Part shown: in pieces, positions 48,332 through 57,461 of the stretch
Numbering within the stretch: position 1 is the stretch's first letter
Layout: the number at the start of each line of letters is the position of its first letter
Source of the DNA: an uncultured Alteromonadaceae bacterium
GTDB taxonomy: Bacteria; Pseudomonadota; Gammaproteobacteria; Enterobacterales; Alteromonadaceae
DNA: 64,000 bases
Reading direction: 5' to 3'
Assembly (NCBI GenBank): GCA_947501935.1
Contig: CANMXU010000002.1
Coordinates: forward strand, 124,001-188,000
Made by a program: the position numbers and the translations under genes
The notes under the pieces: generated by a model
Seen by the model: only the letters and a program-made list of their open reading frames with translations
What the model was told of the DNA's origin: nothing
Database searches by the model: none

Positions 48332-49471
48332 TTAACTTGCTAGTTTTTCAAGGTGCACCGCTTTCGCCACGCGCGAATTTTGCCATCGTCGCCAGCTTAA
48401 CATTACGCCGGTATACACCAATAAACAGGCGAGTAAAGAAGCCAAGCCCGCTAGGGTTTGTCCAAGTAATCCATAAATTTCACCAGTATGTAAAAAGCGA
48501 ATGTAGCTTCTTATTTTTTGATAACTTGATAGTTGCTCAAAGCTTTGTTTTTTAACAATCTCGCCGCTACGTGTATCCAAGGCGAGTGATAATCGTTTTT
48601 GTGGCTCGCCGCCGTTACCTTGGTCTAGCTTAAAAATTTTAATATCAGTAGCGTGATTACTTAGCGAGAAGCTGATACTTTGCCATTGTGGGTATTGCTG
48701 AACCAACTTATCAATAAGCTGCTGATCAGATAACAACAAACGGCTATCAGTATTAGTCAGGCTTGTGGCTTTTATAAACGGAGCACTGGTGGTGCTGGCA
48801 TATTGTTTAAGGGTTTCGCCCGGCCATTTAAACGAAAAGAAAATGGCGGTAACGCTAACAACCAGCAATATCGGCACCATGTAAATACCAAAAACATTAT
48901 GCCACTGGTAATTGCGCGCGGCAGTATTAACATGCTTTTTGGTTAAAGTTAGCTTTTGCTTAAAAGCCCGTTTTTTAAAGCGATTGGGTAACCAAATATA
49001 AATACCTGAAAGCGCTAGTATTATGAAAAAAACATTGGCTACGCCATTAACCCAGCGACCCGTTTCACTAAACTTTCCGTCAAGTGTTAACCAGCGATGA
49101 AACGCCCTTAACTTTTGGAAAAAGACTTTAGTCTCCGCCCCTGGTGTTGGCATAACTTCACCGGTAAACGGGTTCAAGTACGCTAAGGTTTTACGGCCTT
49201 CTTTGACAATAACTGGCGCACCAATTTCATTGCTTAACACTAATTCAGGTGTTTTTTTTGCAGGAAGAGCTTGTGCTAATTGAACAAGTTTTTCCATAGC
49301 CAGTGGCTGGCTAACCGCAGTTGCTACAGGATAATCAGCACGTTCAGCTGATTGAATCATCTGCCGTTCATACGTTAAGGCCGCGCCGGTGATCGACATC
49401 AAAAAAATAAATATGGCTGCACTACAACCTAGAATTAAGTGCAGCCAAAACAACAATTTTTTTATCTTCAT
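48332..49471 (-). CDS. PepSY-associated inner-membrane protein (putative siderophore iron reductase)
   Basis: A 379-residue protein with four membrane helices (near 8-33, 141-163, 191-215 and 335-360) and two periplasmic PepSY-like regions. The first lies in ERADYPVATAVSQPLAMEKL and the second follows helix 3. AFHRWLTLDGK, NYQWHNVFGIYM and FLHTGEIYG supply conserved histidines near the membrane, probably heme or metal ligands. Such proteins (FoxB/FiuB-like) commonly sit beside siderophore receptors and help release iron. It follows the receptor gene by 99 bp, same strand. Confidence 0.85.
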   Translation of the reverse strand: MKIKKLLFWLHLILGCSAAIFIFLMSITGAALTYERQMIQSAERADYPVATAVSQPLAMEKLVQLAQALPAKKTPELVLSNEIGAPVIVKEGRKTLAYLNPFTGEVMPTPGAETKVFFQKLRAFHRWLTLDGKFSETGRWVNGVANVFFIILALSGIYIWLPNRFKKRAFKQKLTLTKKHVNTAARNYQWHNVFGIYMVPILLVVSVTAIFFSFKWPGETLKQYASTTSAPFIKATSLTNTDSRLLLSDQQLIDKLVQQYPQWQSISFSLSNHATDIKIFKLDQGNGGEPQKRLSLALDTRSGEIVKKQSFEQLSSYQKIRSYIRFLHTGEIYGLLGQTLAGLASLLACLLVYTGVMLSWRRWQNSRVAKAVHLEKLAS

Positions 49472-49570
49472 TTAGTTATATTCTTTGAAAATGCGCTAAG
49501 CGCTGGTTAACACCTGAGTACTTCGCTGTTAATTGGCGATGTACTCAGCTAATTTATCAATTGAAAAAAT

Positions 49571-51634
49571 TTAGAATGAGGCTTTCATTTCTATGCGCGC
49601 CGTTCTTCCATCGCCTATTGTGACATTATTTATACCACCGCCAGCGACATAATTTTGATCGAAGATGTTTTCAACATTTATTCGAAAATCAACGTCTTGA
49701 TCCGCAATAGAAGTATTGTAAGTTGCCCCGAGATCTATTCGAGTATAGGCGTCTTTCTTTACTGTATTTTTGCTATCTGCATAACGCTCACCTTGGTAAA
49801 ACACACCGGCATTTAACGCTAAATCGTCAATTAATTCATAACGAGACCATACAGAAGCCGACCATTTCGGCGCATCTACTGGGGTTTTACCTTCATATTT
49901 ATTATCGCGCTGATAAACCGCATCAAGATACATGGTTGACGCCATAACAAATAATCTGTCGGTAACTGCGCCTTGTGCCGATAACTCAAAGCCTTTATGG
50001 CGTTGTAAGCCCGCTTGCGTAGTTATGGTATTGTCAGAACCGTCGTTTAAGGTTTCGGTAATTAAGCTGCCGCTTTTTTCAATATCAAATAACGCAGTTT
50101 CTACCATTAAACGCTCTGATACCTGCCATTTTGCCCCAAGCTCTATTTGCTCAGAAGTAATCGCGTCTAACTTCATACCATGGTTAATATCGTCAGTATT
50201 ATTTAAGGTTTCACTGCCTGAAGGTTGGAAGCTTTCTGAATAGTTAACGTAAATAGTGGCGTCTTCAATTGGGTGATATAACACCCCTAATTTTGGTACA
50301 AATGAATCACTATCTGCCCCTTCACGATTTTGCTGATCAAAACGGCCACCAAGCGCTACTTGCCACGTTGAATTAAGAGTGATCAAGTCTTGGAAATATA
50401 CCCCGTAATAGTCGTATTCACTGGTATAAAGGCTGTCATCAGTTGTATAGCTAATTTCAGGGCGAACCGGTTCAACTTCGCCGGGAGTAAATGCTGTGGT
50501 TGCCGCTTTAATACGCAATTGTCCGTAATAATAGTCAAGTTTATTTGCGCCAATTAATACTTGATGCTCGGTTGAACCAAGGGTGAATTCCCCGGTTAAA
50601 TCAATAAATGCGGTTTTAAATTGCCAGTCATCAAAGCGGTCATAAGGTTTAGAGTTGTATGCCTGCCCTACTTGGTATTCTTCAGGCTTGCTAGGCGCTG
50701 ACTCAAAACGCTGACGCTGAAAAGTTTGTTCGTTATAGCCTATTTTTACTGCCCATTCAGGATTGATAAAATAGCTCACTTTAGTGCCAATATTTTCTAC
50801 GCTAATATCGGTAAAGGCCCAAGAAAAGTCATAAATGGTTTTATCATCACCTATTACCTTGCCATTACTGTCTAACCAAGCGCCGGTATCTAAGCCTGCT
50901 TTATCATTGGTTTGGTCGTAATAAGCATTGATAATTAAATTATCAGTAACGCTATAATCTAGCGCTAGTGAACCCAGAAAGCGATCACGCTCACGCTTTT
51001 CACCATTAGCGTATTCACGGTCAAAATTCACATCTTGTTTAACTAATACACCGCGATAATTTAAGTCATCAGTAATCGCGCCGCCAACATCTAAGGTAAA
51101 ACGAGTTGAGCCTAATTGGTCAGTATCAGCACTTACATCAAATAAACGTTTAGCGGTTGGCTTTTTAGTTACCATGTTGATCAAACCGCCGGGAGCCGAT
51201 TGACCATATAACAAGCTAGCAGGCCCTTTAATCACCTCTACCCGTGCTAACGTTTCAATAGGTTGCTGATAGTGTGACCAGTGCTGATGACCGTCACGTA
51301 AATAACCGTTTGACGAGCTTAATTCAAAACCCCGTGAACTAAATACCTCACGGTTACGTTGTTTTGACCCCGGCGACAAACTGGCGTCATTAAGTAAAAC
51401 TTCACCAAGCGTCGTTGCCAGTTGCTCATCAATAATGGTTTCGTTGATCACAGTTACCGATTGCGGAGTTTCTAAAAGCGAGGTATCTACGCGCATTGCC
51501 CCTGACGAATTATCAACTTTATAGTCGTTAAAAAAACTACCAGTTACTTCGATAACTTCAATTTTTGCAGTAGCTTGGAGAGAAAAAATAAGTAAGGTTA
51601 AAGATATACTTGATGATAAGAGTGTTAGTTTCAT
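49571..51634 (-). CDS. TonB-dependent siderophore receptor
   Basis: A 687-residue outer-membrane receptor. Signal peptide (1-23), TonB box IEVIEVTG, plug domain (about 40-160) with ETPQSVTVINETII and VEVIKGPASLLYGQSAPGGL, then the 22-strand barrel ending in an aromatic residue (IEMKASF). The plug text matches the ferric-siderophore subfamily (FhuA/FpvA type without the N-terminal signalling domain). The ligand is unknown. A Fur-like site lies 62-76 bp upstream, so iron repression is likely. The PepSY gene follows. Confidence 0.92.
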   Translation of the reverse strand: MKLTLLSSSISLTLLIFSLQATAKIEVIEVTGSFFNDYKVDNSSGAMRVDTSLLETPQSVTVINETIIDEQLATTLGEVLLNDASLSPGSKQRNREVFSSRGFELSSSNGYLRDGHQHWSHYQQPIETLARVEVIKGPASLLYGQSAPGGLINMVTKKPTAKRLFDVSADTDQLGSTRFTLDVGGAITDDLNYRGVLVKQDVNFDREYANGEKRERDRFLGSLALDYSVTDNLIINAYYDQTNDKAGLDTGAWLDSNGKVIGDDKTIYDFSWAFTDISVENIGTKVSYFINPEWAVKIGYNEQTFQRQRFESAPSKPEEYQVGQAYNSKPYDRFDDWQFKTAFIDLTGEFTLGSTEHQVLIGANKLDYYYGQLRIKAATTAFTPGEVEPVRPEISYTTDDSLYTSEYDYYGVYFQDLITLNSTWQVALGGRFDQQNREGADSDSFVPKLGVLYHPIEDATIYVNYSESFQPSGSETLNNTDDINHGMKLDAITSEQIELGAKWQVSERLMVETALFDIEKSGSLITETLNDGSDNTITTQAGLQRHKGFELSAQGAVTDRLFVMASTMYLDAVYQRDNKYEGKTPVDAPKWSASVWSRYELIDDLALNAGVFYQGERYADSKNTVKKDAYTRIDLGATYNTSIADQDVDFRINVENIFDQNYVAGGGINNVTIGDGRTARIEMKASF

Positions 51635-51695
51635 TGTTTTTAAAATGCAGCGTTATTATAAGAATGCGCACATCTTAATTACAAACAAGATCAAA

Positions 51696-51710
51696 TGCAA
51701 ATCATTCTCA
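51696..51710 (-). promoter_or_regulatory. Fur-box-like site upstream of siderophore receptor
   Basis: Read on the minus strand the site is TGAGAATGATTTGCA, matching the 7-1-7 Fur consensus TGATAATnATTATCA at 11 of 14 fixed positions. It lies about 62 bp upstream of the receptor ATG, a position suited to repression of a siderophore receptor under iron-replete conditions. The site was found by eye. Confidence 0.65.
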
Positions 51711-51912
51711 TTAAGATTTACATTTAAAGTGACGGTGAAATCTATATTATTAGGTTGTTTATATAAAATTTATTTGACGAAAAACTTAAAATCTGTCCAA
51801 AGGCTATGATTTTAAGTGTATTTATTTAACGTCAATGCGCTATTACATTTATTGAAAAGAGTGAAGTTGTAAAAAGAAGAAATGCTGGTCAGGTTTAGGA
51901 AGTAATAATAAA

Positions 51913-51944
51913 CAGCCTTCAACATCATGACCTGTTGAAGGCTG
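51913..51944 (-). terminator. Rho-independent terminator after GH16 gene
   Basis: A 12-bp perfect stem (CAGCCTTCAACA / TGTTGAAGGCTG) with an 8-nt loop, followed on the minus strand by TTTATTATTA, lies 27 bp past the GH16 stop codon. Confidence 0.82.
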
Positions 51945-51970
51945 CTATACGTGAATAAATAGGCTAAACG

Positions 51971-53758
51971 CTATTGATCTTCAAAACTATCGGATATTTT
52001 GCTCGGTCGAAAAAATCCTAGCAGTAATATTAATAAAACCCAGTTGCCAGTAGTACCACCACTACTTGCGCTTTCTGTTGGAGTTTTATCATCACTCTCG
52101 CCAGTATCATTGTCATTATTTGTCGCCTCTGGTGCTACGCTGATGATAACGGTGGTGGCTGTAGTATTTTCGCCATCACTTACTTCAACAGACCAACTGA
52201 TATCACCAGACTGCTCAGGTGTTCCTGAAATGGCACCATCAACTGCCATGGTTAGCCAATTTGGTCCTGATAAAATTTGGTAAGTTAATGCGTCTTCGTC
52301 AAGGTCAACCGCGCTACCTTGAATGCTATCAGCAAATGCTTCACCTACGCGAGCACCAGTTTTACTTATGTTATTGGTTAGAAACGTAGGCGCATTATTA
52401 GCGGTAGGTGCTGTGTTATTTTTATGTTTGATCAATTGAAAATTGTCTAGACTGGCAAAACCATTACCGCTACCTGTGATAGCCACAAATAAGGCTTTAT
52501 CAACGTCTGCGGCAATGGCGGTGTAAATACTATTACTGCTAACGGGTTGGTAACTGCTATCAATGGTTGATAACGGAGAGAAATGATCAACTAATGTGGT
52601 ACTTGTTCCTGTAATAGTATTATCATCAGTAACGAACAAAGACACTTGAACACGGGCGCTATTGTCTTGCCAATTTGCACCGTCTTTCCATACATAGCTG
52701 ATATCAAAACTATCACCTTCAACAATACTATAACCGGTATTTAGTGCCGCCACTTGGCTTGATGTTACGATGAGGTTTTGACTACCGTCATAATCATTCG
52801 CACTTTGTGTGGCGTTATCAGTACTACTACCGCCTTTATTTGTCCAACCAGGGGTCGTTTTAAAATTCACATTAGCGCCAGTTTCAGCATTAAAGTTACC
52901 ATTTAGTTTATTACCCCCAATAAGAGTTAACTCATCAACTTCAATTGCCTGCCACACCCTAACATAATCAACTTTACTGCTGGTTAAATAGCCGTTCGCT
53001 TCTTCAGTAAAACTTCCTATAGAGCCAAAGCTAGCACCATTAGAAAGCCATAACCACTCAGCCACTTTTGGTACCCATATTCCTTCATACTGTACTTTAA
53101 AAACACCATCATAATATATGTTCATGACATGCTCGTTCCATTCCATACCAAAGGTGTGAAAACCACTATGTATGCCCGGTGTTTTATAGCCAACAGTGCT
53201 CGCTCTATGATTTGAGCCGTAACCGTCGATATGAACAACAGCTTTTGTGCTATCAGTTACCCAAGCAGACTCAAAAATATCAACCTCAGCACCATCATTA
53301 CCGGTACCATCAATGTTGCCCATATAGTGCCCCTGAGTCCAAAAAGCGGTATGGGTAGTTTTCGAGGTGTCGGCAATATTTATTCTAGCTTCCAAATAAC
53401 CATAAGTCGGTTCATACAATCCCTTAGAGCTAATTGAACCGTTATACATGGTATTACTGTCGTGCTTCACCACATCAAGTACCAAGTTACCCGTACCATC
53501 AAGCGAAACATTGTCGTGCTTCCACCACCAGTCATTAATACCCTGCGCAGGACGAGGATTGCGACTTCGCGTACTAACGTTAATACTCCACTTGGTTAGG
53601 TCTAAACTATTACCGTTAAATTCATCACTGAAGTCCAAAAGCCAACCCTTAGTTTCTGATGCAGGAGTTGCGTTAACAGGGGTTTGTGCATCAACCGTTG
53701 CCGCTAAAACCTGCCCACAGCAAGCGGCTATTAATAGCGCAGTAATTATTTTACTCAT
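51971..53758 (-). CDS. Secreted glycoside hydrolase family 16 enzyme with GlyGly-CTERM-like tail
   Basis: A 595-residue modular enzyme. In order: signal peptide (1-20; the AACC segment could also act as a lipobox), GH16 jelly-roll (about 36-272) with E158-V-D160-I-F-E163 as nucleophile, assisting Asp and acid/base, then a lectin-like module (about 280-446). A putative Ig-like domain (452-542), an acidic Thr/Asn/Asp linker and a tail SSGGTTGN-hydrophobic helix-RPSK follow. GH16 enzymes cut beta-1,3/1,4-glucans or galactans such as laminarin, agar and carrageenan; the substrate cannot be assigned by eye. The tail resembles rhombosortase-processed GlyGly-CTERM signals but ends in an acidic extension. 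No polysaccharide-utilisation partners are adjacent. Confidence 0.85.
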   Translation of the reverse strand: MSKIITALLIAACCGQVLAATVDAQTPVNATPASETKGWLLDFSDEFNGNSLDLTKWSINVSTRSRNPRPAQGINDWWWKHDNVSLDGTGNLVLDVVKHDSNTMYNGSISSKGLYEPTYGYLEARINIADTSKTTHTAFWTQGHYMGNIDGTGNDGAEVDIFESAWVTDSTKAVVHIDGYGSNHRASTVGYKTPGIHSGFHTFGMEWNEHVMNIYYDGVFKVQYEGIWVPKVAEWLWLSNGASFGSIGSFTEEANGYLTSSKVDYVRVWQAIEVDELTLIGGNKLNGNFNAETGANVNFKTTPGWTNKGGSSTDNATQSANDYDGSQNLIVTSSQVAALNTGYSIVEGDSFDISYVWKDGANWQDNSARVQVSLFVTDDNTITGTSTTLVDHFSPLSTIDSSYQPVSSNSIYTAIAADVDKALFVAITGSGNGFASLDNFQLIKHKNNTAPTANNAPTFLTNNISKTGARVGEAFADSIQGSAVDLDEDALTYQILSGPNWLTMAVDGAISGTPEQSGDISWSVEVSDGENTTATTVIISVAPEATNNDNDTGESDDKTPTESASSGGTTGNWVLLILLLGFFRPSKISDSFEDQ

Positions 53759-54070
53759 CGAATTTCACTCTATTTTAGCTGGGAAATGCAGCGAGATTAA
53801 CACAAAGTCACTTTATGTAGTATTTATATTACAAATGAAAATTCAATATATATTGAAGTATTTATGCTCCGCAATGAGCTAATAAATTAGGAAAGTTGGG
53901 CATAAAGTAATTCTTAATTCAAGTGACGACTTTGTGTTCTTTAAATATTGTTATTTTTGAAAGTATTAACCCTATAAAGTTAATTCTCACTCAGACAATC
54001 GAGTTAACAGTTCCTCCGCCTCTTCATTTCAGTTAAAATAGCGCGATTAAAATTTGATGATGACACTTAG
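53759..54070. other. 312-bp divergent promoter region between GH16 and recQ
   Basis: AT-rich, no gene. An 11-bp inverted repeat with widely spaced arms (AACACAAAGTC at 53799-53809 and GACTTTGTGTT at 53928-53938) flanks the middle. The GH16 promoter should lie at the left and the recQ promoter at the right. Confidence 0.5.
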
Positions 54071-55924
54071 TTGACCACACACGATACACCCGCCCTTTCT
54101 GCCGAGTTAATGCCAGAACCAAAGCCGGAACTACAGACAGAGCAAAAACTTCTTGAAGCGCTTAAGCATTATTTTGGCTATACCAGTTTTCGCCCCGGTC
54201 AAGCTCAAATTATTGAAAGCTTATTTGCAGGACGTGACAGTTTGGTATTAATGCCAACCGGTGGTGGTAAGTCGATGTGTTATCAATTGCCAGCGACTTT
54301 ACTGCCGGGTGTGACCATAGTGGTATCACCGCTGATTGCCTTGATGAAAGATCAGGTCGACAGTTTAACTCGCCAAGGCATTGCCGCCGCTTTTGTAAAT
54401 TCGAGTTTAGACGCCGACACCATTAACGGTATTTTTCAGCGCTTAGGCGCAGGCGAATTAAAACTACTTTATGTTGCCCCTGAACGCTTAAATAATCATT
54501 ATTTTCTGCAAGGCTTAATGAATTTGCAGATCAGCTTATTTGCCATAGATGAAGCCCATTGTATTTCACAGTGGGGACATGATTTTCGCCCAGCTTATAC
54601 CCGTTTACATCAGTTAAAAAATAACTTTCCTCATGTACCGATTATGGCGCTTACTGCCACGGCAGATGTTACTACCCGTAAAGATATTCTCACCCAGCTT
54701 AATTTACAAAACCCGTATATTCACCTTGATAGCTTTGACCGCCCGAATATTCGTTTCACCTTAGCCGATAAATATAACGGCGCGCAGCAAGTGCTTGGTT
54801 ATGTGAAAAAACGCGGCCAAGACAGCGGCATTATTTATTGTAATAGTCGCTGGCAAGTAGAAAAGCTCAGCAAAACCTTAGCCGGTGCTGGTGTTAACTG
54901 CTCGGCTTATCATGCCGGAATGGAAGTTGAAATTCGCAACCATGTGCAAGAAGGGTTCACCAAAGACAATATTCAAGTTGTAGTAGCCACAGTCGCGTTT
55001 GGGTTAGGCATTAATAAATCGAACGTGCGTTATGTTATTCACTTTGAACCGCCGCGCACGCTTGAAAGCTACTATCAAGAAATTGGCCGAGCAGGTCGTG
55101 ATGGTTTATCAGCAGAAGCGTTATTTTTGTATGACGAAAAAGACGTAGCACGCATTAAAAAGCGCATCAGTGAAGGAGAGAATGAAGCGCGGGTAAATGT
55201 TGAAATGCAACGTTTTAACGCGATGAACGGCTTTATTGACGCGCAAACCTGTCGCCGCCAAGTAGTGCTCAATTATTTTGCTGAATTTACCGAGCAAGGT
55301 TGTGGCAACTGCGATATTTGCCTTGACCCACCTAGCCAGTTTGACGCTTTAGACCCAGCACAAAAAGTACTTTCTTGTGTTTATCGTATTCAGCAGCAAG
55401 GCGATATTGAACATGTTATTAGTGTTTTGCGAGGTAACGGCAGCCCGAAGGTAGTTGAACTTGGTCACGATAAAGTTTCCACCTTTGGCATAGGCAAAGA
55501 CAAAACCCCCGGCTATTGGTTTTCTATTGTTCGTCAACTTATTCATTTAGGTTATTTACAGCAAGATATTGCCCAGCAATCAGCGCTGTGTTTAACCGAA
55601 GCTTCACGCAGTATTTTAAAAGGCCAAGAGCCGTTAATGCTCGCCAGCCCACGTTTACAAAAAGCCAGTTACTGGCAGCGTGATCGCCAAGAGAAAAAAT
55701 ACGACAAAGCCTTGTTTGCCAAATTACGTGTGCTGCGTAAAACCATTGCTGATGCTGAAGATATTCCACCATTCATTGTTTTTAGTGATGCGACCTTGTC
55801 AGAATTAGCAAAAGTTAAACCGCAATCGCAGTCAGAAATGCTTAGCGTCAGTGGTATTGGCGATATTAAACTCGCCCGTTACGGCCAGCCATTTATTGAA
55901 TTAATTCAAGAGCATGAGGCGTAG
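54071..55924 (+). CDS. recQ: ATP-dependent DNA helicase RecQ
   Basis: A 617-residue superfamily 2 helicase. Visible are FGYTSFRPGQ, Walker A MPTGGGKSMCYQ, DEAH box IDEAHCISQWGHDF, TATAD, YCNSRWQVEKL, VATVAFGLGINK, the arginine finger region QEIGRAGRDG, the zinc cysteines CRRQVVLNYF...CGNCDIC, a winged helix and a C-terminal HRDC domain. It acts in recombination and fork repair. The frame begins with TTG at 54071; the ATG at 54110 (MPEPKPELQ) is an alternative. A 75-bp palindromic element follows 54 bp after the stop. Confidence 0.95.
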   Translation: MTTHDTPALSAELMPEPKPELQTEQKLLEALKHYFGYTSFRPGQAQIIESLFAGRDSLVLMPTGGGKSMCYQLPATLLPGVTIVVSPLIALMKDQVDSLTRQGIAAAFVNSSLDADTINGIFQRLGAGELKLLYVAPERLNNHYFLQGLMNLQISLFAIDEAHCISQWGHDFRPAYTRLHQLKNNFPHVPIMALTATADVTTRKDILTQLNLQNPYIHLDSFDRPNIRFTLADKYNGAQQVLGYVKKRGQDSGIIYCNSRWQVEKLSKTLAGAGVNCSAYHAGMEVEIRNHVQEGFTKDNIQVVVATVAFGLGINKSNVRYVIHFEPPRTLESYYQEIGRAGRDGLSAEALFLYDEKDVARIKKRISEGENEARVNVEMQRFNAMNGFIDAQTCRRQVVLNYFAEFTEQGCGNCDICLDPPSQFDALDPAQKVLSCVYRIQQQGDIEHVISVLRGNGSPKVVELGHDKVSTFGIGKDKTPGYWFSIVRQLIHLGYLQQDIAQQSALCLTEASRSILKGQEPLMLASPRLQKASYWQRDRQEKKYDKALFAKLRVLRKTIADAEDIPPFIVFSDATLSELAKVKPQSQSEMLSVSGIGDIKLARYGQPFIELIQEHEA

Positions 55925-55978
55925 AGCTTCAAGCACTAAACTTCAGAAGCTCGGTGAATTCTAAATTCGGTAAAATTC

Positions 55979-56053
55979 GGGGTCGGTGACATCAGTCGCC
56001 ATAACGCAATAACTGCAGATTATCGATGATTCAATAAAAGTGTCACCGACCCC
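55979..56053. repeat. 75-bp palindromic element, copy 1 (complete)
   Basis: Arms GGGGTCGGTGACA (55979-55991) and TGTCACCGACCCC (56041-56053) are perfect 13-bp inverses around a 49-bp core with ACGCAATAAC and GATTATCG. It lies between recQ and the VOC gene. Confidence 0.85.
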
Positions 56054-56222
56054 TATTGTCCATTGCCCTATTGTCAGAGCTGTTTACTCCAACGACCCCA
56101 ACAACATCATTACAAAAAATTATCAAATCAAGAATCTTTAATAATTTTTAATGATGATCAGCTGTAGATATAATGACCTCATTGAAGCAACGCAGTAATT
56201 AAGCAAATCTTTGGAGTACATT

Positions 56223-56708
56223 ATGAAAATGAATCACATCGGCCTTTTAGTTGGCGACATGGACAAAGCAGTTGAATTTTACACTAACGCACTTGGCCTT
56301 AAAGTAGTAATGGGCAAAAGCAAAGTTGAAGAAGAGCGTGAGTCAGCCATTGGTAGAATGTGTATCGCGGTTTTTGGTGAAGGCTTTGAAGGTTTTAACA
56401 TCGCCCACTTAGTAACTACCGACGGCATCGGCGTTGAACTGTTTGAAATGAAAAACAGAGCTGAGCGTCACGAAGTTGATTTTTCAAAAATTGGCATCTT
56501 CCACTTCTGCCTTGAAACAGATGATTTTGCAGGGGTTATTGAGCGCACTGAACAGTTTGGCGGTAAAGTTAGAATGGACATTATGCGCTACCACCCAGAA
56601 GACGATACAAAACCTGCGAAAATGGTGTATTTAGAAGACCCATTTGGCAACTTATTCGAGCTTTACTCACATACTTATGAAGAAACCTATTCTTCTGAAT
56701 ACGAGTAA
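56223..56708 (+). CDS. VOC family protein (glyoxalase/bleomycin-resistance fold)
   Basis: A 161-residue protein with two beta-alpha-beta-beta-beta units. MNHIGLLVGDMDKAVEFYT begins the first, and IFHFCLETDDFAGVIERTEQ the second; the end reads YLEDPFGNLFELYSHTY. Metal ligands are suggested by H4 or H5 at the start, E in GVELFEMK, H of FHF and E in LFELY. Many VOC proteins are lyases, isomerases or dioxygenases, so the reaction is not assigned. GGAG lies 8 nt before the ATG; a TTG further upstream is rejected. Confidence 0.85.
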   Translation: MKMNHIGLLVGDMDKAVEFYTNALGLKVVMGKSKVEEERESAIGRMCIAVFGEGFEGFNIAHLVTTDGIGVELFEMKNRAERHEVDFSKIGIFHFCLETDDFAGVIERTEQFGGKVRMDIMRYHPEDDTKPAKMVYLEDPFGNLFELYSHTYEETYSSEYE

Positions 56709-56739
56709 AAACTAACTACATCATCAATGAATTAATAAA

Positions 56740-56813
56740 ATCAGGTTAACGCTAATTACAAGATAACTACGATGCTACCTCTCACGTTAAGTATCGTAGT
56801 AAGTTAACCTGAT
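56740..56813. repeat. Nested palindrome after the VOC gene
   Basis: Outer arms ATCAGGTTAAC (56740-56750) and GTTAACCTGAT (56803-56813) enclose inner arms ACTACGAT (56766-56773) and ATCGTAGT (56793-56800). It is followed by CTATTTTAT and could act as the VOC terminator, but its two-tier form resembles a small mobile or REP-type palindrome. Confidence 0.6.
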
Positions 56814-56872
56814 CTATTTTATGTTAAATGCTAACATGCACTAAAAAGATAATAAAATCATTAAGGTGCAGC

Positions 56873-57448
56873 ATGGAAAACTCAGAACTAATATCAGAAG
56901 ACAGCGTAGAAAATAATGGCGTATTTTCAAATCAAAACATATCTGAGCAAAGCATTCCGAGCTTACAAGCCCTTAATTATCAGCCGTTAACACCTATTTA
57001 TCTTAAAACTTCTCGTTTAGTCAGTTTGGTATCAACCATGTGCCTTTTGCTGATTTTAATGATTGTGCAAAAACAAAATTTTGTGCCGTTACCCGATCAC
57101 TTAAACGATATATTTTCTTATTTAATATTCGCGATTGCCATTATCGGTTTGCTCCATTATTTATATGTTGTATTAGCTTATAAGAAAAAATTTTTTGCCA
57201 TGCGCGAACAAGATATTTCTTACCGCTGCGGCCTAATTTTTCAAAAAACAGTTACTCAACCCATTTTACGAATTCAGCATGTTGAACTTAAACGCGGCCC
57301 AATAGAGCGCAAAGTAGGTTTAGCTTGCTTACAAGTATTTAGCGCTGGTGGCGTAGCACATACCTTTGAAATTCCGGGGTTATTGCTCGAAAGCGCCGAG
57401 TCAATGCGGCAGTTTATTCTTGATCACAAAACCATGAATAACCAATAA
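56873..57448 (+). CDS. PH domain-containing membrane protein, YdbS-like
   Basis: A 191-residue protein with an acidic N-terminus, two membrane helices (near 50-65 and 78-100) and one bacterial PH-like (bPH2/DUF304) domain. That domain has YRCGLIFQKTVTQPILRIQHVELKRGPIERK split over strands and LQVFSAGGVAHTFEIPG. AAGG lies 6 nt before the ATG at 56873. It is paired with the three-domain partner 13 bp downstream, the same layout as Bacillus ydbS-ydbT, whose products give resistance to certain antimicrobial peptides. Function here is inferred only from that pairing. Confidence 0.85.
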   Translation: MENSELISEDSVENNGVFSNQNISEQSIPSLQALNYQPLTPIYLKTSRLVSLVSTMCLLLILMIVQKQNFVPLPDHLNDIFSYLIFAIAIIGLLHYLYVVLAYKKKFFAMREQDISYRCGLIFQKTVTQPILRIQHVELKRGPIERKVGLACLQVFSAGGVAHTFEIPGLLLESAESMRQFILDHKTMNNQ

Positions 57449-57461
57449 GTGGTGGTGACAA

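Larger units (their letters stand above)
51635..51970. other. 336-bp intergenic: receptor promoter region and GH16 terminator
   Basis: Contains the Fur-like site at 51696-51710 near the receptor start and the GH16 terminator hairpin at 51913-51944. The AT-rich middle shows no gene. Confidence 0.6.
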
